Shown: in pieces, positions 53,501-61,471 of the stretch
Layout of the letters: every line of letters starts with the position of its first letter
Numbering within the stretch: position 1 is the stretch's first letter
NCBI RefSeq assembly: GCF_026932795.1
Contig: NZ_JADPVH010000002.1
Span: 62,001 to 126,000, forward strand
From: Paenarthrobacter sp. Z7-10
GTDB taxonomy: Bacteria; Actinomycetota; Actinomycetes; Actinomycetales; Micrococcaceae
Length of the DNA: 64,000 nt
Reading direction: 5' to 3'
Notes under the pieces: generated by a model
The model's input: only the letters and a program-made list of their open reading frames with translations
Database searches by the model: none
Told to the model about the DNA's origin: nothing
Position numbers and translations under genes: made by a program

Positions 53501-55195
53501 CTAGCGGCCACGGCGCTGATTCGACGCCGGCGCCGACGCACGGCGCGGACCTGCGGACCGCGACGGCCGACCGGAGCCCCCGGCATTTCCGGCGTTGTAG
53601 CTTCCGGTGGAGGTTCCGCCGGTATTCGAGGACCATACGGGTGCCGATCCCGCGGTCCGGGCGCCGCTGCCGCGCGGCACATCATTACGATGCGACGCGG
53701 ACTGCGGGGTGCGCTTGGCACCACGGGCCACGTCTCCATGGGCCTCGGAGCGTGCCGGACGTCGGCTTTCGCCTCCGGTCCTTTCGCTGCCAAAGCGGGG
53801 TGCCTGCGGCTGATCCTTGCGCCGGTCCTCGCGGTTGCCCGTCTCCGTGGCACCGCCGGAAACCCGGCCGCGTCCGCCGCGGCCGCCACGACCACCCACG
53901 GCAGGTGATCCCTGGCCGGTGCGGCGGGTGCGCTTGCGCTCGGCATTGGCTCCGGTGGAGGATCCGCCACCCTGCTGCGCCGTCTTGGCCGCCATGAGGG
54001 CCGCTCTGGTGCGCGGATCGATCTTATCGGCGACCTCCCCCACCAGTTTGGCTATCAGCGGTGAGCTGGTCGTGACGCGTTCGAAGGAGACGTCGACGCC
54101 GGCCGCCTTCATCAGCTTTTTCACGTCCGACTGCTGTTCCGGCAGCGTGATGGTCACCACGGTGCCGTCGGAACCGGCGCGGGCGGTACGGCCCGAGCGG
54201 TGCAGGTACGCCTTGTGTTCGGTGGGTGGGTCAACATGGATGACGAGTTCGACGTCGTCGACGTGCACACCGCGGGCGGCGACGTCGGTGGCCACCAGCA
54301 CGCGCACCTCACCCGAGGAGAACTCGGCCAAGTTGCGGTCGCGCGCATTCTGCGACAGGTTTCCATGCAGGTCCACTGCCGGGATTCCGGCATCCGTCAA
54401 AGTTTTCGCCAGCTTGCGGGCATGGTGCTTGGTCCGCATGAACAGCAGGCGGCGTCCGGCACCGGCGGCCAGCTCCACGATCAGCTGCTTCTTCACCGTC
54501 TGGTCGTTGACCACCAGAACGTGGTGTTCCATCGTCGTGATGGACGCCGTCGGGTCATCCACGGAGTGCGTGACCGGATTGGAGAGGTAACGCTGGACAA
54601 TCTTGTCCACGCCATTGTCCAGCGTGGCCGAAAAGAGCAGGCGCTGGCCGTCCTTCGGCGTGGTGTCCAGCAGCCGCTTGACCACCGGCAGGAAGCCGAG
54701 GTCGGCCATATGATCGGCCTCATCCAGCACCGTGATCTCGACCGATTCCAGCGTGAGCAGCCGCTGTTTCATCAGGTCTTCGAGCCGGCCCGGGCAGGCA
54801 ATGACAATGTCCACGCCGGCCTTGAGCGCACGCTCCTGGCGCTGCTGGGCAACACCGCCGTAGATGACCGTCGTGTTGAGGCCCATTTCCTTGGCCAGGG
54901 GTTCGATCGTGTTGTTGATCTGGGTGGCCAGCTCGCGGGTTGGTGCCAGCACCAATGCCAGCGGGCGGCCGGGCTTGCGTCGGTAAGCCGCTTCGCTTTC
55001 CGCCAGCCGGGCAACCAGCGGCAGCGCAAAGGCAATGGTCTTGCCGGAGCCGGTGCGGCCACGGCCCAGTACATCGCGGCCGGCCAAAGTGTCCGGGAGT
55101 GTCTTGATCTGAATCGGGAAGGCTTCTTCGATGCCGTTGGCGGCGAGGGAAGCGGCAAGGACCTTGGGCACGCCAAGGCTGGAGAACGTAGTCAT
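53501..55195 (-). CDS. DEAD-box RNA helicase
   Basis: 564 residues. All helicase motifs are visible: Q-motif FPIQIKTLPDTL, I GRTGSGKT, Ia APTRELATQ, Ib PGRLEDL, II VLDEADHM, III FSATL, V VLVATDVAARGVHV, VI HRSGRTARAG. After the core (residue about 400) comes a 160-residue basic, Gly/Arg/Ser-rich tail (GRGGRGGRGRVSGG) suited to RNA binding, as in cold-shock CsdA/RhlE-like helicases. No clear ribosome site precedes the ATG at 55195. The roughly 200-nt leader (55196-55404) may be a structured untranslated region, as known for cold-inducible helicases, but I see no diagnostic element. Confidence 0.92.
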   Translation of the reverse strand: MTTFSSLGVPKVLAASLAANGIEEAFPIQIKTLPDTLAGRDVLGRGRTGSGKTIAFALPLVARLAESEAAYRRKPGRPLALVLAPTRELATQINNTIEPLAKEMGLNTTVIYGGVAQQRQERALKAGVDIVIACPGRLEDLMKQRLLTLESVEITVLDEADHMADLGFLPVVKRLLDTTPKDGQRLLFSATLDNGVDKIVQRYLSNPVTHSVDDPTASITTMEHHVLVVNDQTVKKQLIVELAAGAGRRLLFMRTKHHARKLAKTLTDAGIPAVDLHGNLSQNARDRNLAEFSSGEVRVLVATDVAARGVHVDDVELVIHVDPPTEHKAYLHRSGRTARAGSDGTVVTITLPEQQSDVKKLMKAAGVDVSFERVTTSSPLIAKLVGEVADKIDPRTRAALMAAKTAQQGGGSSTGANAERKRTRRTGQGSPAVGGRGGRGGRGRVSGGATETGNREDRRKDQPQAPRFGSERTGGESRRPARSEAHGDVARGAKRTPQSASHRNDVPRGSGARTAGSAPVWSSNTGGTSTGSYNAGNAGGSGRPSRSAGPRRASAPASNQRRGR

Positions 55196-55404
55196 GTAAG
55201 AGCAGACTTTCGGTTACGTGGCCCTGGCACCGGTCGGTGCAGGGATTCGCCGAAGAAATGTCAGAAGATGTCAACCGCGCATCCATTCCGGACCGCAGCT
55301 GCGGCCGGATGGGTTAGTGCATTGGATTGCTACTATGCGGGACTGGATCAACGCGTTCATCGACGCATGAAGGGCGCGTACGCGCTTCAAGTTTCCCCAG
55401 TCTA

Positions 55405-56433
55405 TCAGTCCGGTGGGCGGCGGACGGCCAGATCCGACGGTCCGGTGGGGAGCACGACGACGCCAGTCGCCTTTCCATTGGGCTCCAGCAGCCATCCAAC
55501 GCGCTTCGGTGAGTTCAGGATCACAGCACTTTCCACCAGATGAAGCTCGGGAACCCGTTCCGCCATGGCCAGCTCGGCACTGATCACATCGGCCACCGAG
55601 CGCAGCCACATTCCCACCATGAAATTCGTGGAACCGGTGGTGGAGGCGATCAGCCGGACATTTCGAAAGGAGCCCAGGGCCCGTGCCACCTCGTCGTGCC
55701 GGTCGGCCGGAACCCGGCCAAACCAGTGGCAGGTGACAGGGAAACCGGAGTAGGCCTGGGCAAGTTCACAACGAAAAGTAAGCAGGTGCGAGGCCAACAG
55801 CCGATCCAACTGCCGGCGGACCGTCGCCGGATGGCCGCCGAGCTCCCGCGACATTTGTGCCGCCGTCGTCCGCCCATCGCGCATCAGCATCCGGATCATG
55901 TCCGGAGAAACAGCGGGGAACGGGTCCCGTCCGGCCGCTTCGGTGCGCTTGCGCTGCCCGAACTGCTGCTGTTGGGCGCGGGTCAGAATATTGAGCCGCC
56001 AGTTGTCCCCACCCAGGTGCAGCCGGGTGCACAGGGAAACCTGGTAGCGATTCAGCCCAGGAATGGCGGCGAGCGCCGGAATCACCTGCTGGCTCAGCTC
56101 GGCCAGAGTGGGCGTGATGACGGTCAGAATCAGGTCCCGGTTCCTGGCCGCCTCATCGACCGTCACGATTTCCGGGATGGCGCACGCGGCATCGATCACC
56201 GGAGACCGCCGGTTGAGGTCGCACTGGACATCCAAAAAGGACAACGACATCTTGTCCGGTTCGCCAATCAGATGCGCCGTAATCCACGCAGCGCCGGAGC
56301 TGCGCAGCCGTTCCCAACGGGAGGCCAACGTGGTGGCGTGCACGCCGAGAATGTCGGCGGCATCCGTCCAACTTACGCGGGGGGCGATCTGGAGGGCGTT
56401 GATCAACGCCAAGTCGTCTTCGGATAGTTGCAC
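55405..56433 (-). CDS. double Lrp/AsnC-family regulator
   Basis: 342 residues made of two Lrp units: HTH one LSEDDLALINALQIAPRVSW (residues 3-50) with a ligand-like domain, then HTH two VSPDMIRMLMRDGRTTAAQM (about residues 175-225) with a second RAM-like domain. Such fused double regulators occur in actinobacteria and commonly sit next to amidohydrolase or amino-acid genes. It is divergent from the M20 amidohydrolase/MHS transporter pair, so it probably controls them. The ATG at 56433 has GGAGGAC about 6 nt upstream. Confidence 0.88.
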   Translation of the reverse strand: MQLSEDDLALINALQIAPRVSWTDAADILGVHATTLASRWERLRSSGAAWITAHLIGEPDKMSLSFLDVQCDLNRRSPVIDAACAIPEIVTVDEAARNRDLILTVITPTLAELSQQVIPALAAIPGLNRYQVSLCTRLHLGGDNWRLNILTRAQQQQFGQRKRTEAAGRDPFPAVSPDMIRMLMRDGRTTAAQMSRELGGHPATVRRQLDRLLASHLLTFRCELAQAYSGFPVTCHWFGRVPADRHDEVARALGSFRNVRLIASTTGSTNFMVGMWLRSVADVISAELAMAERVPELHLVESAVILNSPKRVGWLLEPNGKATGVVVLPTGPSDLAVRRPPD

Positions 56434-56515
56434 AAGTCCTCCATATATGCGGCTCCGGTGCGCACTCTCAGTGGCATAGGACGGTTCAATGCGCTTTTCG
56501 AGCGATTGGGCGTGC

Positions 56516-56531
56516 TGTGAACCACATCACC
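56516..56531 (+). promoter_or_regulatory. CRP-like palindrome upstream of the M20/MHS operon
   Basis: TGTGAACCACATCACC, nine of ten conserved positions; located in the 220-bp divergent region between the Lrp-type regulator and the amidohydrolase gene. Confidence 0.55.
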
Positions 56532-56653
56532 ACAAAATGATTTGCGGCACAACTTTTTTGGCTGCGCCACTCACCGGCGCACGGACGGCAGCGCACGCCG
56601 AGCAGCGCACCCCGACACACCACTAAGCAACGTATCCGAACCCAGGGAGCCCC

Positions 56654-57910
56654 ATGTCATTTGTCCAACTTGCCTCCGAACTTGCCCCGGACCTTGTCCG
56701 CTTCCGACACCAGCTGCACCAGGAACCGGAGATCGGTTTGGATTTGCCGCGGACCCAGGAAAAAGTGCTGGCTGCGTTGGCCGACCTGCCGCTGGAAATT
56801 TCCCGGGGGACGGACTGCAGTTCGGTCACGGCCGTTCTGCGCGGGCAAGCTCCCGGTGCGGAACAACGCCGCGCCGTGCTGTTGCGGGCGGACATGGATG
56901 CACTGCCGGTTCAGGAACGTACCGGCGTGGAGTTCACTTCCCGCCTCGACGGCGCCATGCACGCCTGCGGCCATGACCTGCACACTGCCATGCTGGCCGG
57001 GTCGGCCCGGCTGCTGGCCGAGCGCGTCCACCAACTGCCCGGCGACGTGGTCTTTATGTTCCAGCCCGGCGAAGAAGGATTCGACGGCGCCTCGGTGATG
57101 ATTCGTGAAGGCGTCCTGGAGGCCTCGGGCCGGCGCGCGGACGCCGCGTATGGCATGCACGTTTTCTCCGGGTTGGAGCCGCACGCGCAGTTTGCCACCA
57201 AGCGCGGCGTCATGATGAGCGCCTCCGATGGGCTGACGGTGACGGTCCTCGGTGCCGGCGGCCACGGCTCGGCGCCGCACAAGGCGAAAGACCCTGTGAC
57301 CACGGTCAGCGAAATGATCACGGCTCTGCAGGTCATGGTCACCCGCCAGTTCAACATGTTCGACCCGGTAGTCCTGAGCGTGGGAGTACTGCAGGCCGGA
57401 ACCAAACGCAACATCATTCCGGAAACCGCCAGTTTTGAGGCCACCATCCGGACCTTTTCGGAAGCTAATCAGCAGCGGATGATGACGGCGATCCCCCGCC
57501 TGCTGAAGGGCATCGCCGCCGCTCACGATCTGGACGTGGACGTGGTCTACAACCGGGAATATCCGGTTACCGTCACCAACGTCGAGGAGACCATGAAAGC
57601 TGAAAACGCCATCGACGAGCTCTTTGGTCCTGCCCGGCACAGCCGGTGGACCACGCCGATGAGTGGCTCCGAAGATTTTTCCCGCGTCCTCAATGAAATT
57701 CCGGGATCGTTCATCGGGCTTGGCGCGGCAGCCCCCGGAACCGACCACGCTAACGCGCCCTTCAACCATTCCGCCTACGCCACCTTCGACGACTCGGTCC
57801 TGGCCGATGGGGCTGCGCTCTACAGTCAGCTCGCGGCCAGCCGACTCGAGCAACTGTCCGGCCCCGCCAGCACCGACGCTGCCCCGGTCAACAAGGAATC
57901 AGGACGATGA
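56654..57910 (+). CDS. M20-family amidohydrolase (N-acyl amino acid/hippurate hydrolase type)
   Basis: 418 residues, dizinc metallopeptidase fold. Conserved segments: FRHQLHQEPEIGLDLPRTQE, VLLRADMDALPVQERTG (bridging Asp), MHACGHDLHTAMLAGSARLL, FQPGEEGFDGASVMI (general base Glu-Glu), AYGMHVFSGLEP and GGHGSAPHKAKDPV from the lid domain. Family members hydrolyse N-acyl amino acids, hippurate, IAA-conjugates or glutamyl derivatives. It is translationally coupled (4-nt overlap) to an MHS transporter, suggesting uptake then hydrolysis of an organic-acid conjugate. Substrate unknown. Confidence 0.92.
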   Translation: MSFVQLASELAPDLVRFRHQLHQEPEIGLDLPRTQEKVLAALADLPLEISRGTDCSSVTAVLRGQAPGAEQRRAVLLRADMDALPVQERTGVEFTSRLDGAMHACGHDLHTAMLAGSARLLAERVHQLPGDVVFMFQPGEEGFDGASVMIREGVLEASGRRADAAYGMHVFSGLEPHAQFATKRGVMMSASDGLTVTVLGAGGHGSAPHKAKDPVTTVSEMITALQVMVTRQFNMFDPVVLSVGVLQAGTKRNIIPETASFEATIRTFSEANQQRMMTAIPRLLKGIAAAHDLDVDVVYNREYPVTVTNVEETMKAENAIDELFGPARHSRWTTPMSGSEDFSRVLNEIPGSFIGLGAAAPGTDHANAPFNHSAYATFDDSVLADGAALYSQLAASRLEQLSGPASTDAAPVNKESGR

Positions 57911-59202
57911 CTCATACCCCCATCACCACGCCGGCACGCTCGGCAGCACCCAGTAAAGGCATGGCCAAGACCCTTATTGGGACAGGCATCGGCAACGCCG
58001 TCGAATGGTACGACTGGGCCATCTACGCCACCTTCGCACCATTCTTCGCCACCCAGCTGTTCAGCAATAAGGACCCGCTGTCGGCCATCCTGTCCACCTT
58101 GGCGATCTTCGCCGTCGGCTTTTTGGCCCGTCCCTTTGGCGGCTTCCTGTTCGGCTGGATCGGCGACCGGTTCGGCCGCAAGCGATCCATGACCCTGACC
58201 GTAGGACTGGCCGCGGTGGGCAGCCTGATGATCGGCGTCGCCCCGACCTTCGCGGCCACCGGCGTGCTGGCTTCCATCGTGCTGCTCGCGGCCCGACTGC
58301 TGCAGGGGCTGGCGCACGGCGGCGAGCTGCCGTCCGCGCAGACCTATCTGTCCGAGATCGCGCCACGGAAAGAACGTGGCTTTTGGGCCAGCCTGATCTA
58401 CGTCTCCGGAACTTTCGGCAACATGTTCGGCGCCTTGCTGGGAGCGGTGCTGACCGTGCTGCTCAGCAAGGCGGACATGCTGGCCTGGGGCTGGCGCCTG
58501 CCCTTTCTCCTGGGTGGCATCTTCGGCCTGTACGCGCTGTTCATGCGCGCCCGGCTGAAGGAGTCCGAAATTTTCGACGCCGAGCCGGGGACCGTAAAGC
58601 GGGATCCCGTCTGGCCGCAGATTGTGCGCTACCGCAAGCAGGCCCTGCAGGTGATCGGCCTGACCGTGGGGCTCACAGTGGCTTACTACACCTGGGCCAT
58701 CGTGGCACCCACATACGCGTCCACGTCACTGGGCATGGACCGCGGAGCGGCACTCTGGTCCGGGTTGGTGGCCAACATTGTCTTCTTGGTGGCGCTGCCG
58801 CTGTGGGGCAAGGCCTCCGACAAATTTGGCCGCAAGCCGGTGCTCTGGACCGGTGCCTTGGGGGCGGCCGTGTTCTTCTTTCCGATGACCTGGCTGCTCG
58901 GCAGCTCCCCCTGGCAACTGATCGTTTCCATGTCGGTCATGCTGGTCTTCCTCGCTGCCGGGGCATCCATTGTGCCGGCCGTGTTTGCGGAACTGTTTCC
59001 GACCAGTATCCGCACCGTGGGCGTGGGCATTCCGTATTCCATCTGCGTGGCTCTGTTCGGCGGAACGGCACCGTACCTGCAGACCTGGCTGAACTCAGCC
59101 TTCGGGCCTAATGTCTTCGCCATCTACACCATTGTGCTGCTGCTGGTGTCCTTTGCGGTGATCTTTACCATCCCGGAGACCAAAAACAAGGACCTCAGCT
59201 AG
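57907..59202 (+). CDS. MFS metabolite:H+ symporter (MHS family)
   Basis: 431 residues, 12 predicted transmembrane segments. GTGIGNAVEWYDWAIYATFA is the hallmark start of the MHS family (KgtP, ProP, ShiA), and GFLFGWIGDRFGRKRSM is motif A. LLQGLAHGGELPSAQTYLSE and RKERGFWASLIY follow. Substrates of relatives are dicarboxylates, betaines or shikimate. Operon with the amidohydrolase; possibly imports its substrate. Confidence 0.93.
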   Translation: MTHTPITTPARSAAPSKGMAKTLIGTGIGNAVEWYDWAIYATFAPFFATQLFSNKDPLSAILSTLAIFAVGFLARPFGGFLFGWIGDRFGRKRSMTLTVGLAAVGSLMIGVAPTFAATGVLASIVLLAARLLQGLAHGGELPSAQTYLSEIAPRKERGFWASLIYVSGTFGNMFGALLGAVLTVLLSKADMLAWGWRLPFLLGGIFGLYALFMRARLKESEIFDAEPGTVKRDPVWPQIVRYRKQALQVIGLTVGLTVAYYTWAIVAPTYASTSLGMDRGAALWSGLVANIVFLVALPLWGKASDKFGRKPVLWTGALGAAVFFFPMTWLLGSSPWQLIVSMSVMLVFLAAGASIVPAVFAELFPTSIRTVGVGIPYSICVALFGGTAPYLQTWLNSAFGPNVFAIYTIVLLLVSFAVIFTIPETKNKDLS

Positions 59203-59242
59203 CATCGCGCCGGCGGCGGGATGCGGTGCGGACGGGCGACGG

Positions 59243-59248
59243 TAATCT
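59243..59248 (+). promoter_or_regulatory. -10-like hexamer before trmB
   Basis: TAATCT, 7 nt before the ATG at 59256. A GGAG lies between them but is too close to the start to be an ordinary ribosome site. Confidence 0.4.
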
Positions 59249-59255
59249 GGAGCGG

Positions 59256-60044
59256 ATGAATGAAACTCCAAACTCCGCGCCCAGCATCGCCCCGCCGTCG
59301 AACGCTGCCCACCGTGCCCAGCCGGTGTCCTTCGTTCGGCGCGGCTCGCGCCTGCAGGGCCGCCGGCAGAAGGCTTGGGCGGAGCATGCGGATGCGTATG
59401 TAATTGATGTGCCACGACAGATCTCCGATACGTCTGTCCATCCAGACTTCCGCTTTGACGCCCAGACTGTTTTTGGCCGCACGGCTCCCCTGATTATCGA
59501 GATTGGCTCCGGACTGGGCGAGGCGGTGGTGCAGGCTGCGACGGACAACCCGGATAAGGACTTCCTGGCCGTTGAGGTCTATCTGCCGGGGCTGGCGCAA
59601 ACCCTGCTGAAGGTGGCCGCCCGGTCGCTGCCCAATGTCCGACTGGTGCAGGCGAATGCCCCGGAAGTTTTGGACATCATGGTTCCGGCCGGTTCGGTGT
59701 CCGAGGTGTGGGTGTTTTTCCCCGATCCCTGGCACAAAAGCAAGCATGAAAAGCGCCGGCTGGTCACCCCGGCCTTTGCCCAGCAGGTTGCCGCTGCCCT
59801 GGAGCCGGGCGGCATCTGGCGGCTGGCTACAGATTGGGAACACTACGCACGGCAGATGCGCCAAATCGGGGACGCGTCGCCACTGTTCACGAACATGGCT
59901 GCGAGTACGGCGGACGTGGGCCCCAGTGCGGTGGATGGCGGCTGGGCGCCGCGCTTCGAGGGACGCGTCCTGACGAGTTTCGAAAGCAAGGCTCACCGCG
60001 CAGGCCGGGCAATCCACGATCTTGCCTATCGCCGCAACCCCTGA
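59256..60044 (+). CDS. trmB: tRNA (guanine-N7-)-methyltransferase
   Basis: Forms m7G46 in tRNA using SAM. 262 residues. SAM pocket IIEIGSGLGEAVVQAATDNP; FLAVEVYLPGLAQTLLKVA; the catalytic and tRNA-binding motif VFFPDPWHKSKHEKRRLVTP; GIWRLATDWEHYARQM. The N-terminus is extended by about 40 residues. The ATG at 59256 is preferred to 59226, which would overlap the transporter gene's 3' flank with no conservation. Independent of the upstream operon. Confidence 0.94.
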   Translation: MNETPNSAPSIAPPSNAAHRAQPVSFVRRGSRLQGRRQKAWAEHADAYVIDVPRQISDTSVHPDFRFDAQTVFGRTAPLIIEIGSGLGEAVVQAATDNPDKDFLAVEVYLPGLAQTLLKVAARSLPNVRLVQANAPEVLDIMVPAGSVSEVWVFFPDPWHKSKHEKRRLVTPAFAQQVAAALEPGGIWRLATDWEHYARQMRQIGDASPLFTNMAASTADVGPSAVDGGWAPRFEGRVLTSFESKAHRAGRAIHDLAYRRNP

Positions 60045-60090
60045 GCGGATTCAGCGTCGGGTGTCCGTATTTCCTCCGATTCAGCTGGCC

Positions 60091-60180
60091 TGAATTGAGC
60101 TGATCTGAGTTGAGCTGGCCTGAGTTGAGCTGGCCTGAGTTGAGCTGGCCTGAGTTGAGCTGGCCTGAGTTGAGCTGGCA
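60091..60180. repeat. six tandem 15-bp repeats
   Basis: TGAATTGAGCTGATC followed by five copies of TGAGTTGAGCTGGCC (the last ends in A), exactly 15 bp apart. Lies after trmB; the core GAGCTGGCC is related to the TCGAGCCNGCC units at 15970. Confidence 0.92.
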
Positions 60181-60293
60181 AAACGGCAAGCTGAATCTAC
60201 CAACCGCACCGATGGACTGAACCAACCGGCTCTGCACAACGTCTCAACTGCAGCGGGTACGCTCGTGCCCGGTATGCAGGAGGAGGCATTCCG

Positions 60294-60839
60294 ATGAAAA
60301 GATTTAGCGGTTCATTGATGGTCACTGTGGCCGTCGCTGTGGCGGCGCTGACCGGCTGCGGATCAACCGCAGGCAGCGGGGGCGCTGCGGCACCGGCCGC
60401 CAACCCGGCGTCCAGTGCGGCAGCGACAGCTGGCTCGTCCGGCTCGTCCGGCTCCGCTGCTGAAACCAGCAAGCTGGCCGTGTCCACCTCATCGCTGGGA
60501 CAGATCATCGTGGATGGAGCCGGAATGACCGTTTATGTTTTTGACAAGGATGTGGCGAATTCAGGTAAGAGCAACTGCAGCGGTGGTTGCCTGGCCAGCT
60601 GGCCGCCAGTCATAGCGAAACGCGGTGCTCCGTCGCTTGCTGGCATTTCCGCCAAGGTTGGAACCATTCCGACGGCGAATGGCGCTAAACAGGTAACCAT
60701 CAACGGCCTCCCTGTTTACTACTTCGCCGCCGACAGGGCAGCCGGGGACACCAAGGGCCAGAGTGTGAACAACATCTGGTGGGTACTGGATTCCGCCGGC
60801 ACCCGGATCGGCAACACGGGTGGTACCAGCGGATACTGA
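60294..60839 (+). CDS. lipoprotein with Yx(FWY)xxD repeat domain (Lipoprotein_15/COG4315)
   Basis: 181 residues. Signal peptide with lipobox ALTGC (Cys22), then a Gly/Ala/Ser-rich linker, then the domain: MTVYVFDKDVANSGKSNCSG, CLASWPPV, and QVTINGLPVYYFAADRAAGD with NIWWVLDSAG at the end. YVFDKD and YYFAAD are the paired Yx(FWY)xxD motifs of COG4315. Such lipoproteins are common in actinobacteria and are of unknown role, sometimes suggested in redox or metal contact. GGAGGAGG precedes the ATG. Confidence 0.88.
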   Translation: MKRFSGSLMVTVAVAVAALTGCGSTAGSGGAAAPAANPASSAAATAGSSGSSGSAAETSKLAVSTSSLGQIIVDGAGMTVYVFDKDVANSGKSNCSGGCLASWPPVIAKRGAPSLAGISAKVGTIPTANGAKQVTINGLPVYYFAADRAAGDTKGQSVNNIWWVLDSAGTRIGNTGGTSGY

Positions 60840-61025
60840 GTTCCTTTGATCGTGGCGGGACGCCGGCTCTCTTGCCATCCGGGTGGACGGCGGGACGCCA
60901 GCTTGCAATCCGGATGCCTGGGCCGGGACGGCCGGGCGCAGCCGTCCTGCCCTGCACAGGACCAAAATCGGCGCCGGTGCCCACATACAGGCACCACGCC
61001 GCTGCGCTGATGGTCCCGCCCCAAC

Positions 61026-61031
61026 TAGCCT
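61026..61031 (+). promoter_or_regulatory. -10-like hexamer of a leaderless promoter
   Basis: TAGCCT exactly 6 nt before the ATG at 61038. Confidence 0.45.
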
Positions 61032-61037
61032 CGGCAT

Positions 61038-61382
61038 ATGACATCACATGTGCCCCTTTCCGAAATCCCCCCGGAAGATCGTCCACGGGAGCGGCTGCTG
61101 GCTTTGGGAGCCCACAGACTCCGTAATGAGGAGCTGCTGGCAATTGTCATCGGCTCCGGAACCCGCAACGCCAGCAGCCTGGAGCTGGCGCAGCGGTTGT
61201 TGAAGAAAACGGCCGGACCTGCCGGGCTGGACGCCGCCAGTCTGCCGGCACTGCTCGACATCGGCGGTGTTGGACCCGCGGCGGCGATGCGGATCGTGGC
61301 AGGATGCGAGTTGCATCGGCGCGCGGCACGACGACGTACCGTGCAGCCCGGCGTGCCCGTCAGCCAGGTTCCAACGACTTGA
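61038..61382 (+). CDS. RadC/UPF0758 N-terminal domain protein lacking the JAB metalloprotease domain
   Basis: 114 residues. MTSHVPLSEIPPEDRPRERL, LALGAHRLRNEELLAIVIGS and ALLDIGGVGPAAAMRIVAG match the helix-hairpin-helix N-terminal half of RadC-family proteins (UPF0758). The JAB/MPN half (HxH...D) that normally follows is absent: the frame stops after a 20-residue basic tail and only 89 bp separate it from the next gene. Short forms are known in actinobacteria, so it is probably a stand-alone DNA-binding remnant rather than a fresh truncation. Confidence 0.75.
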   Translation: MTSHVPLSEIPPEDRPRERLLALGAHRLRNEELLAIVIGSGTRNASSLELAQRLLKKTAGPAGLDAASLPALLDIGGVGPAAAMRIVAGCELHRRAARRRTVQPGVPVSQVPTT

Positions 61383-61471
61383 AATTAAGCGCCGCGGCTG
61401 AGCACCGCTTAAGATTGAACGGTTAAGGGTTTGCCAGTCAGGCCCCGGATCCAATCCAGGAAGTATTATCC

